Shown here: positions 44,381-54,046 of the stretch, in pieces
Numbering within the stretch: position 1 is the first letter of the stretch
How the letters are laid out: each line of letters starts with the position of its first letter
Source: Aeromicrobium phragmitis
GTDB lineage: Bacteria > Actinomycetota > Actinomycetes > Propionibacteriales > Nocardioidaceae
Assembly: GCF_003674095.1 (NCBI RefSeq)
Contig: NZ_RDBF01000012.1
Location: 1 to 64,000 of the forward strand
Direction: 5' to 3'
Length of the DNA: 64,000 nucleotides
The notes under the pieces: generated by a model
What the model was told of the DNA's origin: nothing
Seen by the model: the letters and a program-made list of their open reading frames with translations, nothing else
Databases searched by the model: none
Position numbers and translations under genes: made by a program

Positions 44381-44872
44381 ATGTCTATGACTTTCACTGT
44401 CGGCGAAACCGTTGTGTACCCGAATCACGGCGCTGCAGTCATCGAAGACATCGAAACGCGAACGATCAAGGGGGAGATCCGCGAATACCTGGTTTTGAGG
44501 ATCGTGGCCCAGAACGACCTCGTCGTGCGTGTCCCGGCGTGCAACGTCGACCTGGTCGGCGTCCGTGACGTGGTCGACGAAGCCGGTCTGGAGCGGGTGT
44601 TCTCGGTCCTGCGTGCCGAGCACGTCGAGGAACCGACCAACTGGTCGCGCCGGTACAAGGCCAACCTGGAGAAGCTGCACTCCGGCGATGTCCTCAAGGT
44701 CGCCGAGGTCGTCCGTGATCTGTGGCGCCGCGATCATGATCGCGGGCTGTCGGCCGGTGAGAAGCGCATGCTCTCCAAGGCCCGGCAGATCCTCGTCTCC
44801 GAGCTTGCGCTCGCGGAGAACACCAACGAGGACAAAGCCGAGACCCGCCTCGACGAGGTCCTCGCTTCCTGA
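44381..44872 (+). CDS. carD: CarD-family RNA polymerase-binding regulator
   Basis: The 163-residue protein starts with the RNA-polymerase interaction (Tudor-like) domain [20 protein letters not shown] and ends with the helical DNA-binding part ([38 protein letters not shown]). It contacts the beta subunit and stabilises open promoter complexes, above all at rRNA promoters. GAAAGGTG precedes the ATG; TATCCT at 44355-44360 could be the -10 element. It begins a carD, ispF, cysS, rlmB neighbourhood as in mycobacteria. Confidence 0.97.
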   Translation: MSMTFTVGETVVYPNHGAAVIEDIETRTIKGEIREYLVLRIVAQNDLVVRVPACNVDLVGVRDVVDEAGLERVFSVLRAEHVEEPTNWSRRYKANLEKLHSGDVLKVAEVVRDLWRRDHDRGLSAGEKRMLSKARQILVSELALAENTNEDKAETRLDEVLAS

Positions 44873-44885
44873 TCTTCGATCAGCC

Positions 44886-44917
44886 GACGGCGTCGTCCCT
44901 TCGGGGGCGGCGCCGTC
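44886..44917. terminator. Possible terminator between carD and ispF
   Basis: GACGGCG and CGCCGTC arms surround an imperfectly paired GC-rich interior, followed by CGCCGTTTCCC. It lies 14 bases after carD and before the convergent ispF stop. The stem is weaker than others in the window. Confidence 0.5.
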
Positions 44918-44959
44918 GCCGTTTCCCTCCCGCTCTGGCAGCGCGCTCAGGGGAGCGGG

Positions 44960-45436
44960 TCAGGTGAACAGCATCGCGACGGCCACCGCGGCGATGCCTT
45001 CGCCGCGGCCGGTGAGTCCGAGGCCGTCCGTCGTCGTGCCGGACACCGCCACGGGCGCGCCGATCGCCTCCCCGAGCACGCGTTGCGCCTCCTCGCGGCG
45101 CGCACCGATCCGCGGCCGGTTGCCGATCACCTGCACGCTGACGTTGCCGATTGTGAAACCGGCCTCGCGGACCCGCCGCGCCGTCTCGGTGAGGAACGTC
45201 GCGCCGGAGGCGCCGGCGAACTCGGGAGCGGCGGTGCCGAAGTGCTGGCCGATGTCGCCGAGAGCCGCCGCAGACAGCAGCGCATCGACGATCGCGTGCG
45301 CTGCGGCGTCTCCGTCGGAGTGTCCTTCGAGTCCGAGTTCTTCGTCGGGCCAGGACAGTCCGGCGAGCCACAGCTCACGGCCGGAGACGAGCCGGTGGAC
45401 ATCGGTACCGAGTCCGACACGTGGAACGAGCGCCAT
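44960..45436 (-). CDS. ispF: 2-C-methyl-D-erythritol 2,4-cyclodiphosphate synthase IspF
   Basis: The 158-residue protein has the metal site GTDVHRL (Asp12, His14), [18 protein letters not shown] and DIGQHF, and the C-terminal [14 protein letters not shown]. It makes the cyclic diphosphate in the non-mevalonate isoprenoid route. The ATG is at 45434-45436. Its partner ispD, which usually lies between carD and ispF, is missing here, and ispF runs opposite to carD and cysS. Confidence 0.96.
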   Translation of the reverse strand: MALVPRVGLGTDVHRLVSGRELWLAGLSWPDEELGLEGHSDGDAAAHAIVDALLSAAALGDIGQHFGTAAPEFAGASGATFLTETARRVREAGFTIGNVSVQVIGNRPRIGARREEAQRVLGEAIGAPVAVSGTTTDGLGLTGRGEGIAAVAVAMLFT

Positions 45437-45475
45437 GCCCGAAACCCTAGTGGTCCACGCCGATAGGGTTGAGCT

Positions 45476-46891
45476 GTGACGCTGCATCTCTTCGACTCCG
45501 CGACCCGGCGGATCACGCCGCTCGACCCGGTGGTGCCGGGCCGCGTCGGGATCTACCACTGCGGGCTCACGGTGCAGGGTCCGCCGCACATCGGCCACAT
45601 CCGCAAGGAGGTCGTGTTCGACGTCCTGCGGCGGTGGCTCGAGCGCGCCGGGTACGAGGTGCGGATCATCGCCAACGTCACCGACATCGACGACAAGATC
45701 CTCGCCAAGGGCGCGGAGACCGGCGAACCGTGGTTCGCCGTCGCCTATCGCAACGAGCGCGCTCTGCACGCCGCGTACGAGGTGCTGGGCTGCCAGCCGC
45801 CGACGTACGAGCCGCGCGCCACCGGGCACGTGCCGGAGATGATCGGGATGATCGCGGCCCTGATCGAGCGAGGCCATGCCTACCCGGCTGAGGACGGCTC
45901 CGGCGACGTCTACTTCGACGTGCGCTCCTGGCCCGCATACGGCGAACTGTCCAACCAGTCCGTCAACGACATGCAGGCTGCTCCCGACGCTCCGCTGGAG
46001 GGCAAGCGCGACCCCCGTGACTTCGCTCTGTGGAAGGGGCACAAGGAGGGCGAGCCAGAGTCGGCCTCCTGGCCCACCCCGTGGGGCCGTGGGCGTCCGG
46101 GCTGGCACCTCGAGTGCTCGGCGATGGCGGCCAAGTACCTCGGCCCCGAGTTCGATATCCACGGTGGGGGACTCGATCTTCGGTTCCCGCACCACGAGAA
46201 CGAGCTCGCGCAGTCGCGTGCCGCGGGCCAGCCGTTCGCGCGCATCTGGATGCACAACGCGATGCTCAACCTCGGCAACGCCAAGATGAGCAAGAGCGTC
46301 GGCAACACGCTCATGGTCAGCGAGGTCGTCAAGCGCGTGCCGCCGATCGCGCTGCGGTACTACCTCGTGGCCGCGCACTACCGCTCGATCATCGAGTTCA
46401 GCGAGGAGGCGCTGGCCGAGGCGGCCACCGCGTTCTCGCGCATCGAGGGTTTCGTCCGGCGGGCCGCAGAGCTCGTCGGGCCGTGTGACGACGGCAAGAT
46501 CCCCGACGCCTTCGCCGCGGCCATGGACGACGACCTGTCCGTGCCCGCCGCGCTCGCGGTGCTGCAGGAGACCGTGGCCGAGGGCAACAAGCTGCTCGGA
46601 GGCGGCGAGCCGTCCGGGCTCGCCACGGCCCTCGGTGCCGTGCGGGCGATGCTGGACGTACTCGGCTTGGACCCGCTCGACCCGATGTGGGCGTCCTCGA
46701 GCACCGACACCGCTGTCGAGGACGCGCTCGCGGTCCTCGTGCAGCGTCTCATCGATCAGCGAGCCGAAGCGCGTGGCGCGAGAGACTTCGCCACCGCCGA
46801 CCGAATTCGTGACCAGTTGGCTGCAGCCGGCGTCGAGGTGGAGGACACTCCGCAGGGCGCGCGCTGGAGCCTCAAGGAGGGAGAGCGCTGA
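45476..46891 (+). CDS. cysS: Cysteinyl-tRNA synthetase
   Basis: The GTG start gives 471 residues, normal for CysRS. Cys29 in YHCGLTV is the first zinc ligand, HIGH occupies 38-41, and further ligands lie in WHLECSAMA and [17 protein letters not shown] follows near residue 270. The helical anticodon domain ends the protein. It charges tRNA-Cys. The protein is a CysS rather than MshC, since the length and terminal domains are complete; it overlaps rlmB by one base. Confidence 0.95.
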   Translation: MTLHLFDSATRRITPLDPVVPGRVGIYHCGLTVQGPPHIGHIRKEVVFDVLRRWLERAGYEVRIIANVTDIDDKILAKGAETGEPWFAVAYRNERALHAAYEVLGCQPPTYEPRATGHVPEMIGMIAALIERGHAYPAEDGSGDVYFDVRSWPAYGELSNQSVNDMQAAPDAPLEGKRDPRDFALWKGHKEGEPESASWPTPWGRGRPGWHLECSAMAAKYLGPEFDIHGGGLDLRFPHHENELAQSRAAGQPFARIWMHNAMLNLGNAKMSKSVGNTLMVSEVVKRVPPIALRYYLVAAHYRSIIEFSEEALAEAATAFSRIEGFVRRAAELVGPCDDGKIPDAFAAAMDDDLSVPAALAVLQETVAEGNKLLGGGEPSGLATALGAVRAMLDVLGLDPLDPMWASSSTDTAVEDALAVLVQRLIDQRAEARGARDFATADRIRDQLAAAGVEVEDTPQGARWSLKEGER

Positions 46892-47838
46892 TGCCAGGCA
46901 ACAGCCAGCGTCGAGGCGCCATCAAGAAGTCAGGCAAGGGCAACCCGACCGCCGGATCCGGTGGTCGCCGTCGCCGCAGCCTGGAAGGCAAGGGGCCGAC
47001 GCCGCGCGCGGAGGAACGCCCCAATCACAAGAAGTACAAGATGGTGCGCGCTGAGGAGAAGCGCCAGCAGAGCAAGCCGCGCCGCAAGGCAGGTGATGGC
47101 GGCGCCGAATGGGTGGCGGGCCGGAACTCGGTCGTCGAGCTGCTGCGGGCCAACGTTCCGGTCAACGGCGTCTACGTCGCCGAGGGCACGGAGCGCGACG
47201 AACGGCTGCGGGAGATCTTCCGACTCGCCGCCGAGCAGCACATCGCGCTGTTGGAGGTCGGCCGCCCGGAGCTCGACCGGCTCACCGGCGGTGCCGTGCA
47301 CCAGGGCATCGCAGCCAAGCTGGACGCCTACGAGTACGCGCACCCCGACGACCTGCTGGGACGCGCTGAGGAACTCGGTGAGCCGCCGCTCATCGTCATG
47401 CTCGACGGGATCACCGATCCGCGTAACCTCGGCGCCATCGTGCGGTCGGCGTCCGGATTCGGCGCGCACGGCGTGGTGATCCCCGAGCGGCGTGCGGCGC
47501 AGATGACCGCGGCCGCCTGGAAGACCTCGGCCGGTGCTGCGGCGCGGGTCCCGGTGGCACGGGCCACCAACCTCACCCGGCAGCTCAAGGCGTATCAGGA
47601 GGCGGGCCTCATGGTCGTCGGCCTGGCCGCCGACGGTGACGTCGAACTGCCGGCGCTCGATCTCGCGGACGGTCCGCTCGTTGTGGTGATCGGCAGCGAG
47701 GGCAAGGGACTCTCGCGGCTCGTCAGCGAGACCTGCGACCAGCTCGTCAGCATCCCGATGTCGAGCGACCTCGAGTCGCTCAACGCCGGCGTCGCGACCG
47801 GAGTTGCCCTCTACGCCATCGCCCGCGCCCGCGTGTAG
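46891..47838 (+). CDS. rlmB: 23S rRNA 2'-O-methyltransferase RlmB (TrmH family)
   Basis: The 315-residue protein has a basic N-terminal extension (about 65 residues, rich in Lys and Arg), then the L30e-like substrate-binding domain starting [14 protein letters not shown], and the SPOUT knot: [34 protein letters not shown] and [17 protein letters not shown]. It methylates G2251 (E. coli numbering) of 23S rRNA. Its ATG overlaps the cysS stop by one base. Confidence 0.94.
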   Translation: MPGNSQRRGAIKKSGKGNPTAGSGGRRRRSLEGKGPTPRAEERPNHKKYKMVRAEEKRQQSKPRRKAGDGGAEWVAGRNSVVELLRANVPVNGVYVAEGTERDERLREIFRLAAEQHIALLEVGRPELDRLTGGAVHQGIAAKLDAYEYAHPDDLLGRAEELGEPPLIVMLDGITDPRNLGAIVRSASGFGAHGVVIPERRAAQMTAAAWKTSAGAAARVPVARATNLTRQLKAYQEAGLMVVGLAADGDVELPALDLADGPLVVVIGSEGKGLSRLVSETCDQLVSIPMSSDLESLNAGVATGVALYAIARARV

Positions 47839-48543
47839 GTGGTCTCGCTCTGTGGCGGCTGCGGGCGACTCGCCGCTCGACCAGTTATCCCGGTCGTAGG
47901 TGGTCGAGTAGGCCGGAGCGCTAGCGGAGTGCCGTATCGAGACCAGGTTGCGTGAGTTGGTCTCGCTCTGTGGCGGCTGCGGGCGGACTCGCCGCTCGGC
48001 CAGCTGTCCCGGCCGTCGGTGGTCGAGTAGGCCGGAGCGCTAGCGGAGTGCCGTATCGAGACCACGTTGCGTCAGCTGGTCTCGCTCCGTGGCGGCTACG
48101 GGCGGACTCGCCGCTACTCGACCAGCTGTCCCGGCCGTCGGTGGTCGAGTAGGCCGGAGCGCTAGCGAGACCGGGTTGCGTGAGTTGGTCTCGTTCTGTG
48201 GCGGCTGCGGCGGACTCGCCGCTCGATCAGCTGTCCCGGTCGTAGGTGGTCGAGTAGGGCGGAGCGCTAGCGGAGTGCCGTATCGAGATCAGGTTGCGTG
48301 AGTTGGTCTCGTTCTGTGGCGGCTACGGGCGGACTCGCCGCTCGACCAGTTATCCCGGTCGTCGGTGGTCGAGTAGGCCGGAGCGCTAGCGGAGTGCCGT
48401 ATCGAGACCAGGTTGTGTGAGCTGGTCTCGACACGTGGCGGCTACGCCCTCATTGCCACGGATCCATTGCGCCCTCGTTGCGGGTCCTGAGTAGCCGCGA
48501 GGAACGAGCGGCGTATCGAAGGGCGCCGTCACTCGACCACCTA
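47839..48543. repeat. Tandem array of ~119-bp repeat units plus one long unit
   Basis: Units beginning GGTGGTCGAGTAGG(C/G)CGGAGC start at 47899, 48018, 48140, 48245 and 48364, giving periods of 119, 122, 105 and 119. Each unit holds CGCTAGCGGAGTGCCGTATC, then GAGTTGGTCTCGTTCTGTGG or variants and a part ending near CCAG(C/T)TGTCCCGG. Unit three has a 17-base deletion. The array ends (48430-48543) with the long unit also found in ykoD and at 40855-41030. It occupies the gap between the convergent rlmB and PepSY genes; no gene is seen. Confidence 0.92.
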
Positions 48544-48557
48544 CGGCCCGGGGAGGG

Positions 48558-48980
48558 TCAGTCGTCGTCGTGGTCGACGTCGACGATCGTGAAGTTCTCG
48601 TCGAGGTCGATCTCGTATTCGCTGCCGTCGTCCATCGTCACCTCCACCTCGTACTCGTGGCGGTCGTCGTCGTCGCTCTTCTCGGCCTCGGTCACCCGGC
48701 CGCCGCCGGTATGCGCGAGGGCAGCGTCCGCGGCACGCTGCAGCGTCTCTCCGGTGAGATCGTCGCGATCGTCGTCGTCATCGCGAAGATCGATGCGTCC
48801 GTCGTCGTGACGGTCGTCGGAGCGACCGTCGGCGTCGGGGGCGGTGCTCGGCGATGCCGAAGACGTCGAGCGGGTGATCTCGGGGATGTCGTCGCGGTCG
48901 TCGGTCGAGGCGAGCGCGTATCCGGCTCCTCCGGCGATGATGGCGGCAGCGGCTCCGGCGGCGATGATGGTCTTCTTCAT
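48558..48980 (-). CDS. Secreted PepSY-domain protein
   Basis: The ATG at 48978-48980 has AGGAG nine bases upstream; 140 residues follow. A signal peptide (KKTIIAAGAAAAIIAGGAGY) precedes a very Asp/Arg-rich spacer and a single PepSY-like unit at the end (LQRAADAALAHTGGG, EVEVTMDDGSEYEIDLDENF). Such proteins bind metals or inhibit peptidases in the envelope. It lies just downstream of a histidine kinase/response regulator pair on the same strand, which probably controls it. Confidence 0.8.
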   Translation of the reverse strand: MKKTIIAAGAAAAIIAGGAGYALASTDDRDDIPEITRSTSSASPSTAPDADGRSDDRHDDGRIDLRDDDDDRDDLTGETLQRAADAALAHTGGGRVTEAEKSDDDDRHEYEVEVTMDDGSEYEIDLDENFTIVDVDHDDD

Positions 48981-49067
48981 GGCACTCAACTCCTGGGTCG
49001 AACGGGTCAGTGCTACCACTCTCCGCGGTGGCCGCTGAACGCTCCCTGAAGCTTGCTGAACGTGCTT

Positions 49068-50354
49068 TCAGGCAGGCAGGCGCAGGGTGAAACGGGCCCC
49101 GCCCAGTGTGCTGTCGTCGACGCGCACGTCGCCGCCGTGTGCCCGCACGACCTCCGCCACGATGGCGAGGCCCAGGCCGCTGCCGCCCGCGTCACGGGCG
49201 CGGCCCTCGTCGAGCCGCACGAAACGCTCGAAGACGCGCTCCCGATCACCCACGGCGATGCCGTCTCCGTCGTCCTCCACGGTGACGACAACCGTTCCGG
49301 GTTCCTCGCGTACAGAGAAGGCGACCGTGCTGCGGGCGTGCCGCGCCGCGTTGTCGGCCAGGTTGCGGAACACCTGCCCCAGCAGGCGCAGGTCGCCCTG
49401 CAAGCGCGCAGGAGCGATTCCGGAGCCGTCGACGGTCCGGGCCGTGGACGACCGCAGCCGTCCCACCTCCGCGACCGCGAGGTCGTCGACGTCGACGGGC
49501 TCACGCCGCAGCGCGAGCCCGTGCTCGTCGGAACGCGCGAGGACGAGCATCGCCGAGACCAGCCCCTGCAGGCGCTCGGTCTCCGCGATGACCGTCGTGG
49601 GTAGGTCGAGATCGCGGTCGGGGTACCGCTGAGCGACCTCGGCGTGCTGGTGCATCGCGGCGATGGGGGAGCGCAACTCGTGGGAGGCGTCGGAGATGAA
49701 GCGGCGCTGTTGCTCCGACGAGGCCTCGAGCCGGTCGAGCATGGCGTTCATCGTGCGCGCGAGCCGGCCGAGCTCGTCGCGACCGGGCGGGACCGGGACG
49801 CGCCGGCTGAGATCGGCCGCGTCGATCTGTTCCACTTCGGCGCGCATGCGATCGACGGGACGCAGCGCCCGGCTGACGGTCAGCCACGTCACGCCGGCGA
49901 CGAGCGCGAGCAGCACCGGCACGGCCAGCCACAACAGCCGCCGCGTGGTCGCCACCGATTCGTCGACCTCGTCGAGCGGGACTCCGAAAGCGAGGACGCC
50001 GTCCTCCGTGGGGGTGGTCACGACGACGTAGCGGTCCTCCTCGACCGCGATCACGCGCTGATCCCGCTCCGGCGAGGTGATCGGTCCGAGCCCCGCCGCA
50101 CCCGCGTTGCTGGCCCGTACCGTGCCGTCGGAGGACAGCAGCTGGGCGAGGTCCTCGTCATCGACCCCGACGAGCAGCCCGTCGTCGTCATCGAGGTCGC
50201 GCGCCATCGCCGAGGCCGACCGTTCCGCGGCATCGGCGGTGGAGGCGATGAGCGACCGCTCCAGCGACCACGTGAACAGGACCGCGCCGAGGGCGAGGAC
50301 GGCGGCGACGATGAGGGTCGCGCCGATCGTGATGCGGGCGCGAAGCGAGGACAC
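49068..50354 (-). CDS. Two-component sensor histidine kinase
   Basis: The GTG at 50352-50354 with GGAGG six bases upstream is taken as the start; 428 residues. Two membrane helices (ITIGATLIVAAVLALGAVLF and LLWLAVPVLLALVAGVTWL) flank a ~110-residue extracellular sensor region. Then come a HAMP domain (SRALRPVDRMRAEVEQI), the H box FISDASHELRSPI, N box FRNLADNAARHA and G boxes DDGDGIA and GGSGLGLAI. It belongs with the response regulator gene that overlaps or touches it. The signal is unknown; a PepSY protein downstream hints at envelope or metal stress. Confidence 0.92.
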   Translation of the reverse strand: MSSLRARITIGATLIVAAVLALGAVLFTWSLERSLIASTADAAERSASAMARDLDDDDGLLVGVDDEDLAQLLSSDGTVRASNAGAAGLGPITSPERDQRVIAVEEDRYVVVTTPTEDGVLAFGVPLDEVDESVATTRRLLWLAVPVLLALVAGVTWLTVSRALRPVDRMRAEVEQIDAADLSRRVPVPPGRDELGRLARTMNAMLDRLEASSEQQRRFISDASHELRSPIAAMHQHAEVAQRYPDRDLDLPTTVIAETERLQGLVSAMLVLARSDEHGLALRREPVDVDDLAVAEVGRLRSSTARTVDGSGIAPARLQGDLRLLGQVFRNLADNAARHARSTVAFSVREEPGTVVVTVEDDGDGIAVGDRERVFERFVRLDEGRARDAGGSGLGLAIVAEVVRAHGGDVRVDDSTLGGARFTLRLPA

Positions 50355-50356
50355 GC

Positions 50357-51034
50357 TCACCCTCCGTTCGCGGCCAGCCGGTATCCGGCGCCCCGGATGG
50401 TCTCGATCGCGCCGCGCTCGAACGGACGGTCCACCTTGTTGCGTAGATGCCGTACATAGACCTCGACGATGTTCGGGTCGCCGTCGAAGTCGAAGTCCCA
50501 CACGTTGCCGAGGATGTCGGTCTTGGACACCACCTCGCCCTTGCGGCGCAGGAGATATTCGAGGACCGCGAACTCCCGGGAGGTCAGCTCGACCGGAGTC
50601 TCACCGCGATGCACGGCGCGCGTGGAGGGGTCGAGGGTGAGGTCACCGGCGGCGAGCGTGGCCGGCCGAGAGCCGCGACCGCGCCGGATGAGCGCGCGTA
50701 CCCGGGCGAGCAGGACGTCGAAGGAGAACGGCTTGGTGAGGTAGTCGTCGGCGCCGGTGTCGAGCGCCTCGATCTGATCCCAGTCGCCGTCCTTGGCGGT
50801 GAGCATGAGGATCGGCGACCACACCTCGTGGTGACGCAGCGCTTCGCACACCTTGTAGCCGTTCATGCCCGGAAGCATGATGTCGAGGACGATGACGTCG
50901 TAGGTGTTCTCGCGGCCGAGCCACAAGCCGTCGGTGCCGGTGTGGGCGACGTCGACGGCGAAGCCCTCGGCCTCGAACCCTGCCTTGAGCCCGCTCGCGA
51001 GCCGGACTTCGTCCTCGACGACGAGAATGCGCAC
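50357..51034 (-). CDS. OmpR-type response regulator
   Basis: The GTG at 51032-51034 directly before RILVVEDE is the natural start (225 residues); the longer frame runs through a large inverted repeat. The receiver holds the phosphorylated Asp in VIVLDIMLPG and the Lys in LTKPFSFDVLLARV. The winged helix has VELTSREFAVLEYLLRRKG and NIVEVYVRHLRNKVD. It pairs with the kinase at 49068. It lies next to pstB but is distinct from RegX3. Confidence 0.93.
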   Translation of the reverse strand: MRILVVEDEVRLASGLKAGFEAEGFAVDVAHTGTDGLWLGRENTYDVIVLDIMLPGMNGYKVCEALRHHEVWSPILMLTAKDGDWDQIEALDTGADDYLTKPFSFDVLLARVRALIRRGRGSRPATLAAGDLTLDPSTRAVHRGETPVELTSREFAVLEYLLRRKGEVVSKTDILGNVWDFDFDGDPNIVEVYVRHLRNKVDRPFERGAIETIRGAGYRLAANGG

Positions 51035-51076
51035 GTCCCGATCCTGGCAGAAGCTCGCTGAAGCGCCGCTGAAAGA

Positions 51077-51186
51077 ACGCGTTGAGTGTGACGTTTGGCA
51101 GGTGAAATCGACGAATTCACCTGCCAAACGTTCCCCCAAGCACTCGCTTCGCTTCGTGCAGGGCGGTGCCCCCACACTCAACGCGT
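51077..51186. repeat. 110-bp nested inverted-repeat element between pstB and the response regulator gene
   Basis: Outer arms ACGCGTTGAGTGTG (51077-51090) and CACACTCAACGCGT (51173-51186) are perfect over 14 bp. Directly inside lie ACGTTTGGCAGGTGAA (51091-51106) and TTCACCTGCCAAACGT (51116-51131), perfect over 16 bp with a 9-base loop. The 41 bases between the second inner arm and the outer right arm contain a weaker hairpin (GCAC...GTGC). It may act as pstB terminator or be a small mobile element. Confidence 0.85.
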
Positions 51187-51196
51187 GGGGGACCGA

Positions 51197-51976
51197 TCAG
51201 CCGAAGCGACCCTGGATGTAGGCCTCGGTGGCGGGATCCTCGGGGTTGGAGAACATCTTCTCGGTCGGACCGTGCTCGACGAGCCGGCCGGGCTGTCCCA
51301 CGCCGGCGAGGTTGAAGAACGCGGTCGTGTCGGACACGCGCGCCGCCTGCTGCATGTTGTGGGTCACGATGACGATCGTGTAGTCCTTCTTGAGCTCGTG
51401 GATCAGATCCTCGATGACGCTCGTCGAGATCGGGTCGAGCGCCGAGCAGGGCTCGTCCATGAGCAGAATCTCAGGCTGAGTGGCGATCGCGCGAGCGATG
51501 CACAGGCGCTGCTGCTGGCCGCCGGACAGGCCCGAGCCGGGACGGTCCAGACGATCCTTGACCTCGTTCCACAGGCCGGCGCTGCGCAGCGAGCGCTCGA
51601 CGATGTCGTCCGCCTCGGACTTCTTCATGCGCTTGCTGTTGAGCTTCTGCCCGGCCAGCACGTTCTCGGCGATCGACATCGTCGGGAACGGATTGGGGCG
51701 CTGGAAGACCATGCCGATCATCCGGCGGACGTTCACCGGGTCCATGTCGTCGGCGTAGAGGTCCTGACCGTCCACGAGGACCTTGCCGTCGACACGGGCA
51801 CCGCGGATGACCTCGTGCATGCGGTTGAGCGAGCGCAGGAACGTGGACTTGCCGCAACCGGACGGGCCGATGAACGCGGTCACCGAGCGGGCGGCGACGG
51901 GGATCGTCACCCCCTCGACGGCGAGGAAGTCGCCGTAGTAGATGTTCAGATCACTGACGTCGATGCTCTTGGCCAT
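51197..51976 (-). CDS. pstB: Phosphate ABC transporter ATPase PstB
   Basis: The 259-residue protein has Walker A GPSGCGKS, the Q-loop [10 protein letters not shown], signature LSGGQQQRL, Walker [14 protein letters not shown] and switch His in [26 protein letters not shown] and [10 protein letters not shown] are PstB hallmarks. It powers high-affinity phosphate import and lies 5 bases after pstA. Confidence 0.97.
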   Translation of the reverse strand: MAKSIDVSDLNIYYGDFLAVEGVTIPVAARSVTAFIGPSGCGKSTFLRSLNRMHEVIRGARVDGKVLVDGQDLYADDMDPVNVRRMIGMVFQRPNPFPTMSIAENVLAGQKLNSKRMKKSEADDIVERSLRSAGLWNEVKDRLDRPGSGLSGGQQQRLCIARAIATQPEILLMDEPCSALDPISTSVIEDLIHELKKDYTIVIVTHNMQQAARVSDTTAFFNLAGVGQPGRLVEHGPTEKMFSNPEDPATEAYIQGRFG

Positions 51977-51981
51977 TGGAT

Positions 51982-53058
51982 TTACCGCTCTCCCTTGGGG
52001 CTGAAGAAGTACGAGACGAGCCGGGCTGCGAAGTTCAGCAGCATGACGATGATGAGCAGCACCAGCGCCGCTCCCCAGGCTCGCTCGATGCTGGGTCCGG
52101 GCGGGACGCCCGGGGTGATGATCGAGAAGTAGGTGAACACCGGCAGCGTGGCCATGCGTCCGTCGAACAGGTTGAAGTTCACCGAGTCGGTCAGACCGGC
52201 GATGATGAGCAGCGGGGCCGTCTCACCGATGACGCGGGCGACGGCCAGCGTCACACCTGTCACGATACCCGCCAGCGCGGTGGGCAGGACGACCTTGACG
52301 ATCGTGCGCCACTTCGGCACGCCCAGGGCGTACGAGGCCTCGCGCAGCTCGTTGGGCACCAGCTTGAGCATCTCCTCGCAGGACCGCACCACGACGGGGA
52401 TCATCAGCACCGAGAGCGCCACCGCACCGCCGACGCCCATCCGCACGCCCGGACCGAAGAAGATCACGAAGAGTGCGTAGGCGAAGAGACCGGCGACGAT
52501 CGACGGGATGCCGGTCATGACGTCGACGAGGAAGCGGATCCAACGCGCCAGGCGCTTCCCCTCGCCGTACTCGATGAGGTAGATCGCCGTGAACAAGCCG
52601 ATCGGCACGGAGATGGCCGCCGCGGCCGCCGTGATCAGCAAGGTCCCCATGAGGGCGTGATAGATGCCGCCGCCCTCGCCGAGGACGTTGCGCATCGAGT
52701 AGGTGAAGAAGTCACTGCTGAGCACGGGCGCGCCGCGCGTGACGACCGTCGTGAGGATGCTGCCGAGCGGGAACAGGGCGATCACGAACGCGGTGGTCAC
52801 CAGGAGCGTCACGAAGCGGTCGGTGGCCTTGCGCCGGCCCTCGACGAACATCGACCACAGCGGGACGATGGCGGCGACGAGCCAAGCGACGAACACGAGC
52901 CAGAACCCGACCGGCCCGAAGACGCCGACGAGGGCGAGGGCCACGGACAGGGCTCCGATGGCCTTGGGGGCCCAGGTGGGCAGGCTCCGGCCCCGCAGGC
53001 TCTTGGCGATCTCCGGGGAGGGAGTCGGGGGGCTGGTGGGCTGCAGGGTGGAAGTCAT
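51982..53058 (-). CDS. pstA: Phosphate ABC transporter permease PstA
   Basis: The 358-residue protein has an N-terminal extension with extra helices, then the permease core. [20 protein letters not shown] and the EAA loop [20 protein letters not shown] with [11 protein letters not shown] identify PstA. It forms the channel with PstC. Its ATG overlaps the pstC stop by one base. Confidence 0.95.
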   Translation of the reverse strand: MTSTLQPTSPPTPSPEIAKSLRGRSLPTWAPKAIGALSVALALVGVFGPVGFWLVFVAWLVAAIVPLWSMFVEGRRKATDRFVTLLVTTAFVIALFPLGSILTTVVTRGAPVLSSDFFTYSMRNVLGEGGGIYHALMGTLLITAAAAAISVPIGLFTAIYLIEYGEGKRLARWIRFLVDVMTGIPSIVAGLFAYALFVIFFGPGVRMGVGGAVALSVLMIPVVVRSCEEMLKLVPNELREASYALGVPKWRTIVKVVLPTALAGIVTGVTLAVARVIGETAPLLIIAGLTDSVNFNLFDGRMATLPVFTYFSIITPGVPPGPSIERAWGAALVLLIIVMLLNFAARLVSYFFSPKGER

Positions 53059-54002
53059 CAGTTCGCTCCCGAGAAGTCCTTGCGGCGCTCGACGATGGCG
53101 CGCGCGGCGAAGTTGACGAGGAAGGTGATGAGGAACAGGACCAGGCCGGACGCGATGAGCGCGTTGACGGTCAGGCCGGTCGCCTCGTTGAACGTCAGGG
53201 CGATGTTCGCCGCGATCGTTGACGGGTTGGTCGAGCTGATCAGGTTGAAGGTGATGACGCCGCTGGCCGACAACACCATGGCGACCGCCATCGTCTCGCC
53301 CAGCGCGCGGCCGAGGCCGAGCATCGAGGCCGAGATGATGCCCGAGCGCGCATACGGGAAGATCGCCAACCTGGCCATCTCCCAGCGCGTGGCGCCGAGG
53401 GCGAGCGCGGCTTCTTCGTGCAGTCGGGGAGTCTGCAGGAAGATCTCGCGGCACAGCGCCGTGATGACCGGCAGCACCATCACGGCGAGCACGATCGACG
53501 CGGTCAGGATCGTGCGCCCGGTGGCGGACGGGGGACCGGCGAACAGCGGGATGAAGCCCAGCGTGCGTTCCAGCCAGGAGTACACCGGCACGAGCGCCGT
53601 GGCGAGGAAGCTGATGCCCCAGACGCCGTAGACGACGCTGGGCACCGCGGCCAGCAGGTCGATGATGTAGCCGAGGGTGGAGGCGAGGCGGCGCGGCGCG
53701 TAGTGGGAGATGTAGAGCGCGACGCCGATCGCCACGGGGATCGCCAGCGCCAAGGCCAGCACCGCGGCCAGCAGCGTGCCGAAGACCAGCGGGACGACGT
53801 AGTCGATGAACGTGGTGCCGTGTTTGACCTCGTCGGGCGAGGCGAGGACGCCGGGGATGCCCTCGATGGTCAGGAACAGCGCAACGCCCGCAAGCGTCGC
53901 CAGGATCGTCAGCGCCGCGGCGATGGACGTGCCGCGGAAGATCCGGTCACCCGGCCGGGTGGGCGTCGACCGCTTGCGGGCGGTGGACTGGATCGAGGTC
54001 AC
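53058..54002 (-). CDS. pstC: Phosphate ABC transporter permease PstC
   Basis: From a GTG start the 314-residue protein shows IPVAIGVALYISHYAPRRLA, LLAAVPSVVYGVWGI and the EAA loop LHEEAALALGATRWEMARL followed by GLGRALGETMAVAMVL, all typical of PstC. It is the second membrane half of the phosphate importer. A strong hairpin separates it from pstS. Confidence 0.95.
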   Translation of the reverse strand: MTSIQSTARKRSTPTRPGDRIFRGTSIAAALTILATLAGVALFLTIEGIPGVLASPDEVKHGTTFIDYVVPLVFGTLLAAVLALALAIPVAIGVALYISHYAPRRLASTLGYIIDLLAAVPSVVYGVWGISFLATALVPVYSWLERTLGFIPLFAGPPSATGRTILTASIVLAVMVLPVITALCREIFLQTPRLHEEAALALGATRWEMARLAIFPYARSGIISASMLGLGRALGETMAVAMVLSASGVITFNLISSTNPSTIAANIALTFNEATGLTVNALIASGLVLFLITFLVNFAARAIVERRKDFSGAN

Positions 54003-54046
54003 AGTGGAGCCTTTCGAACGTCGCGGTGGTACTGGGCGAGAAACCC

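Noticed and set aside
47839-48543. Possible rRNA or structured ncRNA cluster
   Set aside because: The periodicity is explained by tandem copies of the dispersed repeat, and no conserved rRNA segment is present.
51035-51181. N-terminal extension of the response regulator from 51181
   Set aside because: It passes through the large inverted repeat; response regulators start directly before RILVVEDE.
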